This document shows positions 22,927 through 36,495 of a stretch of 64,000 nucleotides of DNA, piece by piece (the stretch's first letter is position 1; each line of letters opens with the position of its first letter). The notes under the pieces were generated by a model that saw nothing but the letters and a program-made list of their open reading frames with translations, ran no database searches and was not told where the DNA came from. Position numbers and translations under genes: made by a program. Source of the stretch: Neoarius graeffei. Its lineage: Eukaryota > Chordata > Actinopteri > Siluriformes > Ariidae. Where the stretch lies: positions 4,888,542-4,952,541 of the forward strand of contig NC_083583.1 in NCBI RefSeq assembly GCF_027579695.1, in the 5' to 3' direction.

Positions 22927-23716
22927 ACAGTGAGTCAGTGAGTGAGTCAGTCAGTGAGTGAATCAGTCAGTGAGTGAGTCAGTGAGTGAATCAGTGAATA
23001 AATGAGTCAGTCAGTGAATAAGTCATTGAGTGAAGTGAGTGTGTCAGTGAGCGAATCAGTGTGTGAGTCAGTGAATAAATGAGTCAGTGAGTGAATCAGT
23101 CAGTGAGTGAGTCAGTGAATAAATGAGTCAGTGAGTGTGTCAGTGAATAAATGAGTCAGTGAATAAATGAGTCAGTGAGTGAGTCAGTCAGTGAATGAGT
23201 GAGTCATTGAGTGAATAAGTGAATGTGTCAGTGAGCGAATCAGTGTGCGAGTGAGTCAGTTATTCAGTGAATCAGTCAGTGAGTGAGTCAGTGAGTGAAT
23301 CAGTCAGTGAGTGAGTCAGTGAGTGATTCAGTGAATAAATGGGTCAGTGAGTGAGTCAGTGAGTGAGTGAGTCAGTCAGTGAATGAGTAAGTCATTGAGT
23401 GAATAAGTGAGTGTGTCAGTGAGCGAATCAGTGTGTGAGTCAGTGAATAAATGAGTCAGTGAGTGAGTCAGTGAATAAATGAGTCAGTGAGTGAATGAGT
23501 AAGTCATTGAGTGAATAAGTGAGTGTGTCAGCAAGCGAATCAGTGTATGAGTGAGTCAGTTACTCAGTGAATCAGTCAGTGAGACAATTAGTGAGTGAGT
23601 AATGAGTGAGTGAGTCAGGGAGTCATCAAGAGATGAAGTCAGTGAGCGAGTCGGTCAATGAGTCAGTGAATTAGCAAATGAATGAGTGAGTCAGTCAGTG
23701 AGTCAGAAAGTGATTT
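22927..23716 (+). repeat. GTGA/GTCA minisatellite with AP-1-type motifs
   Basis: About 790 bases built from GTGA, GTCA, GAATAA and related 4-base words in longer repeating blocks, such as gaataaatgagtcagtgagt, that recur irregularly. I count about 26 perfect TGAGTCA words on the + strand. That heptamer is the consensus AP-1 (Fos/Jun) site and also the core of NF-E2/Maf sites. Whether it is bound is unknown. Not a CRISPR array: there are no unique spacers. Confidence 0.9.
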
Positions 23717-24820
23717 TTTTTTTTCAGGGAGCAAAATCCAGTGTCAATAAAATTCGTATGGTCGTGTAATCTCCGTGCTTCCCGTGCTCAAACCTGACCT
23801 CAGCCAGAGACTTGCATCATTTACCTTTCAGCTCTATTTCAATGTTGCAAGATGAGAAAATAATAAATGTTCCTTCCTGCCTGAAGCAATCCCAAGTGTG
23901 GGGCGCTCCGGCTGCAGCTCCAATCCCTGGACATCCCTTTACCGCGTAACGTCCTGTCAGAATCTGAATCTTTGTAAGCAGGCTAAAAAAATGTAAATCC
24001 GTCTGACTGACAGACTGAGGTTTCACAGCTGAGCTGATGTGCATTTCCAGTGGCTTGATGCAGAAAATTACCACTCCGGCGTCTCATCACCGGGTCAGTT
24101 TGGCGTCATGATTGGCCTGCGCTCCGTGTCGCAGCAGATCACACAGACACGCGTGCGTGTACAAGGCCGATGAGAAGAATCCAGTCACAGAGGAGGAAAC
24201 CTGCAATTTTCTATCAGGCTGCAATTACATCTGTTTCTGGGTATCTGTTTCATATGAGCACTTGAGTTACGAGCTGAGACTGGCAGCTGTAAGTGGAGCA
24301 AGTCAGACATGTTTAGATATTACACAAAGCCAAAGGCCTGACACCAACACACTCACTCCAGGCACAAAAAAAGGCCAAAGGAAATCTGGATCGTTCTCTG
24401 AGGCAATGGATCAGAACCGATTGTTATATGCCAGCGGTGTGACATGCAGGTGTGAATCTGAGCGACTGAAAAACGAGACCGAACACGTGCCACATCATTT
24501 CGGTTCATATTTTCGTCCAACAGCGTCTGTCAGTCTTATTTATTTGCTGTGATGCAGGGTCGTCCATCTGTTCAACTAACGTTCATAAAATTCATGACAA
24601 GTTGCACACGTCATGAGAAAAGACACAAAGCATAAGGTCAAGGTTAAGAACATGATTTGTATTCAGACCTTTTTGGATGACATCACTGGTAAGAAATTGG
24701 ACCAAATATAACCGGTTCACGTTCATACTGTACAAGCACATATTTCACCTTAATAAAACAAAATACAAGTACATAAAACATATCTGGCACAAATCAAGCA
24801 AAAAGACTGAACCACTGTAG
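23717..24820. other. Intron 1 interval, no gene recognised
   Basis: Even-composition DNA between the minisatellite and the next repeat block. Open frames on either strand have no recognisable family. Confidence 0.45.
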
Positions 24821-25240
24821 AATCCAGATTCTTATGTCAAATTGAGAACCTTTAACTTTCTTCAGTTGTTCCTTCTGGGAGTGTTGAATAATTTTTGGAA
24901 GCCAAGAACGTTAAATATCCACAGAACCCTTTTTTCTTAAAGTGGACCAAGTACGCACCAAGAAGCTACCGAGTAAAATCCATACATACGCTCAAAAAAA
25001 AAGGGAGGGGGGGTTTAACTGTAAGTGTTTTTTGGATAATTGCAGTTTTTGGCTTCCAGAAAAGGGTTCGACTCAGAACCTTTTCTAATAGGAAAACATT
25101 TTGCTCCACAGGATTCCCTGGCTGTACTCCCACTAAGGTCAGATTGAGAACCCTTTTGTTTCTTCAGTTGTTCCGCTGGGGGAACCGTTTCAGAAAGAGA
25201 TCCAAGGAGAATAATTTTTGGAAGCCAAGAACCCTTAAAG
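24821..25240. repeat. GGGTTCTT/AAGAACCC-type degenerate repeat
   Basis: Repeated words gagaacc, ccaagaaccctt, gggttcga and ggaaaacatttt match the family that fills 45.3-46.8, 52.1-53.3 and 58.3-60.3 kb. The block is cut by the MITE starting at 25241 and resumes near 26034. Confidence 0.6.
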
Positions 25241-26033
25241 CGAGACGACCTTTCGATTTAATAAAATCGGTGAAATTTAGTTCCATCTGAAACGTGGTCA
25301 TTGTGATACATGTTTATTTCTATAACATCTCACAAAATATCAGGCCATTCTGTGGCTGGGAAGTTATTTAATTTGAGCGGATTAAAGCAAATAATGTGCA
25401 TGAAATCGCTCGCTTGGCGCAGTCAAGCAGACAGAGGAAGTCCGTGTGCGCATGCGCAGGTTTACCTTCTTCTTTTGGGTTTTACGGCAGCTGGCATCCA
25501 CAGTGTCGCATTACTGCCATCTACAGGTTTCCCTTTGAGCGTGCACTGACAGTTCCATCATTCTGTCGCTAAACAAACAGCTGATCACACCGAGGTGCTC
25601 GCTGAGCGCCCATATTTATTAGTTTGGTCCTGCGTTTCCTTTCCTTCGTATAGAACATAACGTCTTTTCTTCTCGCTTTCTTTCCATTACTGTAGTCGCT
25701 CTTTCACGTTTCATTCACACACTCACGTCCTCCATTTTTCTCTCCTGTTTCAAATTTGCATCCCACAATTCCTTGCGCGAACGGGGAAAGCCTACCACGT
25801 GATGCATGACGTAGTATCTTGAATCGGGTCATGGTGAAGCAGGAAAAAATAGCAGAGAATTCAGGGACACGTGGAGATAAATTCATTAATTGTTCGATTA
25901 GGAAAAAAACGAATAAAATTGGAAGTCTGTGATTCGAATTCAGTAGCTTTCGTTCCACGAAACGAAAATAATTTGGTGTCAAGGAAAATTCTTTTTATGA
26001 CCTACACTTGAAAAATCTGAAAGGCTGTCCACC
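25241..26033 (-). mobile_element. MITE copy A, upstream of alx4 exon 2
   Basis: The left end cgagacgacctttcgattt and the right end aaatctgaaaggctgtccacc are imperfect inverted repeats. The body is the reverse complement of 28133-28843 over nearly its whole length, with about 85 additional bases near 25430-25520. It lies 1.07 kb before exon 2. The small Arg/Glu-rich open frame it carries is not recognised as a transposase. Confidence 0.85.
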
Positions 26034-26192
26034 TTTTATTATCCAAACAAACCCTTAGAGAACCCTTTTTCTCGGAGTGTAGCAAGAATTAAGAGAGCTG
26101 AATGTTAAAATCCTGACAGGTTCTAAATATTAAGAAGTAAATAATGAGGAATAATTTGGAGGTTTTACTACACAGTTATCCAGTTTAGAAAG
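26034..26192. repeat. GGGTTCTT-type repeat, continuation
   Basis: Resumes the family interrupted by MITE copy A, with ttattatccaaa, acccttagagaaccc and a phrase caggttctaaatattaagaag shared with the blocks at 52.2 and 58.7 kb. Confidence 0.55.
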
Positions 26193-26487
26193 CCATCCAT
26201 CATTCCATGCATTCATTATTTGAACCACTTATCCATCAGGGTCATGGGGGAAGCTGGAGCCAGTCCCAGCTGACTTCAGGTGGGGTTCAACCTGAGGAGG
26301 CAGGTCGCCAATGGATCACACAAACAACCATCACCGAATCCACGTCTTTGGACTGTAGGAGGAAACCGGAGCACCCGGAGGAGAACATGCAATCTCCACA
26401 CAGAAAGACCCCAGTTGACCGTGAGGCTCGACCCCAGAACCTTCTTGCTGTGAGGCGACAGTGATAACCACTGCACCACCTCGCTAT
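26193..26487 (-). mobile_element. tRNA-derived SINE with (ATGG)n-type tail, degenerate copy
   Basis: A shortened relative of 13697-14075. It keeps the head (tggttatcactgtcgcctca on the minus strand), the core ctccgggtgctccggtttcc and caaagacgtgg, and a decayed ATGG tail. Middle sequence is lost. Confidence 0.75.
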
Positions 26488-26756
26488 CCCAGTTTAGACT
26501 TTAGAAAAGAATGGTTCTTTAAGGGTTCTTGAAGGGTTTATGAGATAATTACAGGCTCTTAGCTTCCAAACAATGGTTCAGTACAAAATTCTTTCTGAAA
26601 GGAAACATCTGACATGGAAATTTTAAGAGTTGCACAGCAGGACAAACAAAGAACCCTTATTTTGTGAAAAAACAAGGAACAAAAGTATAGAAATTGTAGA
26701 GTTAATACAGAAAGGAAATGCCTGAAGAACCCCTTTTCTAAGAGAATATGTTGCAT
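26488..26756. repeat. GGGTTCTT-type MITE-like repeat
   Basis: Begins with tttagaaaagaatggttctt and ends with gaaccccttttctaagaga, which are roughly complementary. Internal words ttaagggttcttgaagggtt and gaacccttattttg are typical of the family. Confidence 0.6.
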
Positions 26757-27105
26757 TTTCTTATCTTGGCCACTGAAGTTGTTGGTTTGTTATTTCAATT
26801 TTCACCTTTTCTACAAATTTCTCCAAAAGTTGTAAAACTAATGCACTGTTTGGGTTCAAGCCAAATGGCCCGTGTTTACCAGAGATTCACACAATGGAAT
26901 TATATGAGAAAATAACAGTGGATGAGATGAATTTCTATATCTTTAAAATCATCTATATGTATAGATATTGCAAAAAATTTAAATTTTTATGAAAAAAGTT
27001 CTAAAACTCCATTGCTTATTCCCTCCAAGGGGTGAACATACTTCAGCTCCAATCCCACAGTTCTAAACCATCTCTCTTTCTCCCTCTCTCGACTTATATT
27101 TCCAG

Positions 27106-27419
27106 GTAAAGACACTACAGGGTTGACCGACTCGGAGCTGCCGGCGAACACCGACCCCACAGGGATGGATGGTAGCTACCTCAGCGTGAAGGATCCAGGA
27201 GCCAAGGTTCCTCAAGACAGACCCAGCTCTGAGCTTACCTCTCCTCTGGACAAAGGTGAAGGAGAGAGCAACAAGGGCAAGAAAAGACGCAACCGCACCA
27301 CCTTCACGAGCTATCAGCTGGAAGAGCTAGAGAAAGTCTTCCAAAAGACGCACTACCCGGATGTGTACGCTCGAGAACAGCTGGCACTCAGGACGGACCT
27401 CACGGAGGCTCGAGTGCAG
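27106..27419 (+). CDS. alx4: alx4 coding exon 2 (first 46 homeodomain residues)
   Basis: It completes the split codon to give G133 and encodes residues 134-237. It follows acceptor ttatatttccag and ends CGAGTGCAG at donor GTAAAA, phase 0. It contains the ALX4 signature [10 protein letters not shown] and a Lys/Arg-rich stretch (GKKRRNR). Most of the homeodomain follows, with F8, the helix 1 sequence [10 protein letters not shown] and [15 protein letters not shown]. The break after homeodomain residue 46 (Q/V) is the classic intron position of paired-class genes. Two copies of one MITE lie in opposite orientation 1.07 kb before and 0.71 kb after this exon. Reading past the donor gives a longer frame that runs into a SINE and is not the protein. 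Confidence 0.96.
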
Positions 27420-27593
27420 GTAAAATCCATGTCACGCTCCTCCTTTAAGTATACACTCAACACCAGAACTGATCATCTCAACATGGACCTCTGTACTACA
27501 GTTAATCTACAAAACAATTCACTCAACCCCAACCGAATCAGGGTCAGCGGTTTTATTTACTACCAAGTCTACAAGTTTTCACCTCCATTGACA

Positions 27594-27780
27594 TGTTACA
27601 TAACATTACAGGCATTTAGCAGACGCTCTTATCCAGAGCAACATACAACACACCCAGAGCAGCCTGGGGAGCAGTTGGGGGTTAGGTGTCTTGCTCAAGG
27701 GCATTTTAGCCATCCCTGCTGGTCCAGGGAATCAAACCTTTCGGTTCCAAAGCCGCTTCTCTAACCATTAGGCCATGTGA
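27594..27780 (-). mobile_element. V-SINE-like SINE, minus orientation
   Basis: On the minus strand it runs from catggcctaatggttagaga through gattccctggaccagcaggg to ctctggataagagcgtctgc and a gtaatgttatgtaac tail. It lies 175 bases past the exon 2 donor. Confidence 0.85.
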
Positions 27781-28132
27781 ACAAAACCCATTGTTCAAGA
27801 TTAATGGTTTTATCTCAAAAGTGGCTAATGACTTGCAATTACTGGAAAAAAAAAATCAGATGTTCACTTTAAGGCCATCAAGTTAACAGAGAATCAGGAA
27901 AAGCTTCAACTTTCAGCATAAAAAGACATCACTGTTGAGAGAAATTGCTTTTAACAGTAAAAATTGTGATTCAGAAATAGAAAATAACACAGAGACATGT
28001 CCATGAAAAAAGTTGTTATAGGCAACTGGAAAACGCATTTATTTCTCATTCTGAAATATTTGTTTTTCCCCCCACTATTAATATCTAAATAGAATTTTTT
28101 TTGAACATCTGTGAAACGGTATTCCCATTAAA

Positions 28133-28843
28133 GGTAGACTGCCTTTCAGATTTTTCAAGTGTAGGTCATAAAAAGAATTTTCCCGACACCCAATTATTTT
28201 TGTTTTGTGGACTGAAAGCTACTGAATTCGAATCACAGACTTCCAATTTTATTACTTTTTTTTTTAAATAGAACAATTAATGAGTTTATCTCCACGTGGC
28301 CCTAAATTCTCCGCTATTTTTTCCTGCTTCACCATGACCCAATTCAAGATACTACGTCATGCATCACATGGTGGGCTTTCCCCGTTCGTGCAAGGCATTG
28401 TGGGACACAAATTTGAAACAGGAGAGAAAAATGGAGGACGTGAGTGTGCGAATGAAACGTGAAAGAGCGACTACAGTAACGGAAAGAAAGCGAGAAGAAA
28501 AGACGTTACGTTATATACGAAGGAAAGGAAACGCAGGACCAAACTAATAAATATTGGCGCTCAGCGAGCACCTCGGTGTGATCAGCTGTTCGTTTAGCGA
28601 CAGAATGATGGAACTGTCAGTGCACGCTCAAAGGGAAACCTGCACCTTCCGTCTGCTTGACTGCGCGAAGTGAGCGATTTCATGCACATTATTTGCTTTA
28701 ATCCGCTCAAATTAAATAACTTCCCAGCCACAGAATGGCCTGATATTTTGTGAAATATTACAGAAATAAACAGATATCACAATCACCGCATTTCAGACGG
28801 AACTAAATTTCACTGATTTTATGAAATCGAAAGGCCGTCTAGC
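28133..28843 (+). mobile_element. MITE copy B, downstream of alx4 exon 2
   Basis: The ends ggtagactgcctttcagattt-like (left) and gaaatcgaaaggccgtctagc (right) are inverted repeats. The body pairs with copy A in reverse complement. An open frame starting ATGGAGGACGTGAGTGTG near 28432 is shared in decayed form by copy A. It is highly charged and short, with no known domain. Confidence 0.85.
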
Positions 28844-31429
28844 TTTAAATATTCTCAAAGTTCGGTTTTATAAACTCAAACAAGGGTGTGCAAACTTTTG
28901 TAACAGATCATCAAGTTGGGTTTTTGGCTTTATAAATTTTATTATATTCAATTTTTCCATTCTGTAAATTCACAGTAAGGGTGTGCAAACTTTTGGACTT
29001 GCAAACTATTTCAAACTAATTCTTTGCTACAAACTGCACATCAGTGGACATGATCATCAAACTGAATTTCATGAAGTTCTTCAAATTTAATATTTAGTTT
29101 TATAATTTCAAGCTTTTGCATGTAACTGTACACATTAATCGTTTCCTACAAACACTTCATCAAGGAAAACACCATCACGACTGAGGCCTTGGAGTGGGCA
29201 ATAATGGGTTAATTTTAGAAGTGTATGTTTATATTCCACTGAACCTGTGAGACAAATTTAATACCAAAATATTGCTTTAACTTTGCTTAGAACTTGAGAG
29301 TTAAAATTATGTCTGAATACGTTTTTCAAATCTGAATAAAGCTTTTCCGAAATGCGAGGTTATGAAGAGGACCAGCGAGAATAAACACAGACGAGAAAAC
29401 TCTGAAAACCTTGGATTCAGATGTCCAAATCCATATGTGTGAAGCAAAGGGGGGTAAAAGGGACAACGTGTACACAGCGCTCGGTGTCAGGTTTCACCCA
29501 CGGCCTTCACCAGAACCTCTGAATTACGTATCTAGGTCTGGAAAAATCCAGAACCCGTGACCCTCTGATCCCCCCCTTTCATATTTGCATATAATCCTTC
29601 CAGGACCACGGCTACATTCCAGCGCTGAGTGACACACATGGAGAACCCACTTCACCCAATAGCACGTGCACACTTGACTAAGAACCCTGGGATTTAAACT
29701 GTTTGTTTTTCATTAACGTACTGCTCGGGAAGGAATGTGTCCCTCCCTCCTCTCGGGGCTGGGTGAGAGAACCTCGCTGGAGGCTTTGGATGTGCCGAAG
29801 TTCAGTCGTAACCTTCAACCTCGTCTCGGTTACTCGGATAAAACACAGATACACTTTTAGTTAGTAAGCGTAAGAAAGAAAGATGGTCATGCGTGTATGT
29901 GCAGCGACTACAATCCTGCACATGTCTCAAATGAATAATAACAAAAATATCATGTTGTAAATATAAAGATAAGATACATTACCATTAAAAACGCAATATA
30001 TTCATGGAAAAAATCCAAAAGGCATATAAAATGTTTAGTTTTCATGAAGAAATTCAATTCAAATGTTCACTGAATCTCAAAAGTGCCAGCACTTGTGGTT
30101 TGCTTCTCCTACCAGAACACAAGGTTAGCTCGATGCCCGAGGTCAAAGGTTAAGTGCTTTAATAACCTGCACCTCATCCTGACAACCCGCAGTTTCATAT
30201 GACAGGATTATTTGAAATGGAAATAAAAATGTCATGGAAAGAAAAGCGCACAGAGAGCTGGCCAAATCGCTTGGCTGAGTTCGTTCACAATTAGCAGTCA
30301 GTTATGTCTGTAAAATACTGACACGATTTACTGCACGCCCTCATAAACCAGGCCTGATTTTCTGAGTAAATGTGTACATGATGTGATAAATAAACAAAAA
30401 TGCTGCCATGCTATAAAACCTGAGCTAACCCACAGAGCTGTATATTTGTCTTGCTTGCACACAAAATAATTTTCTTTAAAAAAAAAAAACTAAAAAAGGT
30501 GAAGTTGAGTGACAGCAGAAGCAGACGATCAATCCTCAAAGCCGCTCATGACTTCAAAGCTGATCTTTCCCCTCTTTCCGCTGGGCTGAGTTTAGTGTTT
30601 CTGTTCGCTCTCCTCCAGCGCTGGAACATAAATAAAGCTCCGTAATAAGCGTCTAAGTGGCTTTAGCTGTCAACGTCTTTACCAATTACTGTGTCGTTAC
30701 CACGTGTGTTAAACATACAAAAATGTATATATTTTTTGCCTCGCAACAAGCCACTGAACAAGTTAAAAAAAAATAGTACACAAAAGGAGGAAAGTCCATG
30801 GGACAGAGACAGGAAAAGAGAAGACATTTTTAAAGTGAACTCTGCTCTCTAACAATCCTCCCTCAAAGCTTTGGCCTCTCGGTCTCTCTGGTACAAAGGC
30901 AGGCTTTTTTGGTGAGAGCAGAAACCCTACACGCCTCTGACTTGGCTCGCGTGTTCGAGTTCAGAAAGACGAGAGCAGAGGAGCGAGGGAATACGTCCAC
31001 CTTTTCTCGTCGGCACGCCTCTCCGGGGTTGGAGGAGCAGCGTCGGAAAGCCGGGGGGCTTAGGCATCAGGAAATTAAACATAAAATGAAAACAAGCTCG
31101 GGTTTGAAATGATCCCCATCTCGCTTTTCTCAATTTCCCAACAGAAGAGTGAAGATAAAACTGAAACGGAGGACAGGAAGAAAACGGGGACAAGTGACAT
31201 TTTTTCTGCATCGCTGCACAATCCATTACACACACTTCATCTGTCTGTCTGTCGTTTTTTTTTTTTTTTTATATTTTATTGCAACTCCTCAAGTCATATA
31301 AACACAAGAAATGCGTGCAAACCTTAAATGACACCATGCTCATTAACCAATTTAAAAAAACACGATTAAAACTGTTTCCTTTTTCCAAATGATGAAGCTG
31401 AGCAAATCGTTAAGAGCAATGTGTTGTGC
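28844..31429. other. Intron 2 interval, no gene recognised
   Basis: Besides the probable Tc1-end fragment at about 28880-29010, the sequence is AT-rich and unassigned. The stretch 29440-29830 is more even in composition and could be conserved noncoding DNA, but this cannot be tested here. Confidence 0.4.
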
Positions 31430-31765
31430 TGTTAAAGGAAAATAATCAACGATGAGTGGTGTGATGAGGCGGAGTCGCTGTTACCAACTTGAAGCTGATC
31501 ACTTTCGCTTATTATTAGTTGCTGAGTGTTTTAATCCTCTTAAACCACAGCAAGTTGCCAACAATTACAATTTTGTATTATGAAACGATGACGCATCATA
31601 CTTGATATCCATTTACGGTTGCATTTAATGTTGTGGAAAGTCCAAGAAACGTTATTAATAAACGTTCATTCCTAATGATATACAAATTACTAATCAGAGC
31701 TGCTGGAATAGAAAATTCATAATCAACACCTTCCCTTCTGACCAATCAGAATCCAACACAATCGA
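31430..31765 (-). mobile_element. MITE of the TTGATTATTTTCC type
   Basis: The left end gctgttaaaggaaaataatcaac and the right end tagaaaattcataatcaaca share the aataatcaac / gttgatta theme. The tail ccttcccttctgaccaatcag recurs in the other orientation near 35980-36005. No coding capacity. Confidence 0.5.
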
Positions 31766-35211
<3,446 letters not shown>

Positions 35212-35224
35212 TATATCTATAATT

Positions 35225-35935
35225 ATTCTCTCAACATTCACTGGATATGAGCAATCGTGTGCTCTGATTGGCTACTCTACTACTAAGATATCAGCTCATA
35301 TACCGTGAGTAGAGAAAAACAAAATGGCGGAGCGTGTTGCTGAACCAACCGAGGATGAAATAAAAACTCTACTCGAAAACAAAACCACAAAAAAAAGCAA
35401 CAAAATATGGAATAAAAGTATTTGACGGGAAGAACATATCTTTTTAAAAAATATTTTTCAAGAATTATTATTATCATCATCGCATTTTTCACAAATTGCC
35501 CCCGTCATTTTGCCGGTTTGTTTACATTCTAAGCGGAAACGATTTTGCTGGACGTTTTGTATAAAGGTTTTTATTTATCGACTTTGCAAAAATAAAAATG
35601 CTCCGTTTCTCAAAACCCAGTCAATGTGGATAGAATAAAACAGTTATTCCACTCAATCTCGGTGCTACGCGCCTCGTCAGCTACCAGCTCATGTATGACT
35701 CGATTTCGTGAAATAACTGTTAATTATATAATGGTGTACCACACACTCCTGGAGTGTTTCATTGCGCTTATACAGCTGCAACATGCCAATGATTACACCA
35801 CACTGGGTTTTAAAAATTTATTTTGTCGATTTACAGTACACAAAAAACAGTCCCAAATATTGACGAAATATAGTCACTATCTTCAAATTATGTTCAACCT
35901 CTCTTCTTAGATAAATCCTAATTATGACTATTATT
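35225..35935 (+). mobile_element. Dispersed repeat with a possible Crypton-type recombinase N-terminus
   Basis: After a phrase gtgctctgattggctactct comes an ATG at 35330 starting MAERVAEPTEDEIKTLLENK. This resembles the N-terminus of fish proteins related to KIAA1958/ZMYM-type tyrosine recombinases (Crypton-derived). The frame soon breaks, and a shifted frame continues KATKYGIKVFDGKN. No catalytic domain is present. The family call is from memory of similar sequences and is tentative; it could equally be a MITE carrying a captured 5' end. Confidence 0.35.
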
Positions 35936-35963
35936 TATTGCAGCCTAGTGTGTATCCCCTGCT

Positions 35964-36495
35964 GTTGAATTCTGGACTCTGATTGCTCAGAAGGGAAGGT
36001 GTTGATTAATTCTCTGTAACAGCAGCTCTGACAGCAACACAGCTACACAATCTATACACAGGTTTATATTCTGCATGTTAACACGCTCCTCCTAATACTT
36101 TATCATTTCTGTCGTGACAGCTCATTCACCGGGACTCGTACATTCACGGATTTTAAAAAGAAGTGTGTAATTTTTTGCTATGGTGTAGTTTTTGGTTGGC
36201 GTTCAGTGTTTTGTAACGGTCAGAAACAAAGCTGTAACTTTAATAAGTTTTCTGGAGTTTTTCAGTAACGTGTATCTAACAAGCTGCATTTTTTTTGTCT
36301 TATTAACTTGAAGACAGAAAAAAAAAAGACTGTTTATTGCTGTTATGACGCAAGTGACACCAGGAATGAACTAGTTCTGTGGAAGAACATAAATTGCAGC
36401 TACAATTGGATAAAAATAAATACAACTTGTAATTGTTGCTGGAATAAAACACTTCAGGAAACACTCTTATTGGAAAATAATCATTGTTAGGATGA
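35964..36495 (+). mobile_element. MITE of the TTGATTAATT/AATAATCA type
   Basis: The left end ggtgttgattaattctctgt and the right end ggaaaataatcattgttagg are of the same type as 31430-31765. The flank gattgctcagaagggaagg is shared with it in inverse orientation. No coding capacity. Confidence 0.5.

Larger units (their letters stand above)
6104..27105 (+). other. alx4: alx4 intron 1 (21.0 kb)
   Basis: A phase-1 intron, from donor GTGGGT to acceptor ttatatttccag. A large first intron is usual for this gene and commonly hosts enhancers. Here it contains the microsatellites, local duplication, MITEs, SINEs, Tc1 element and GTGA/GTCA minisatellite listed separately. I saw no open frame in it that resembles a host exon. 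Confidence 0.9.

Noticed and set aside
22927-23716. Repeat array considered as CRISPR
   Set aside because: Vertebrate DNA; four-base degenerate words with no unique spacers or constant repeat length.
27123-27764. 213-residue open frame covering alx4 exon 2 and beyond
   Set aside because: Reading passes a canonical donor at 27420 and continues into intron and SINE sequence. The homeodomain continues instead in exon 3.
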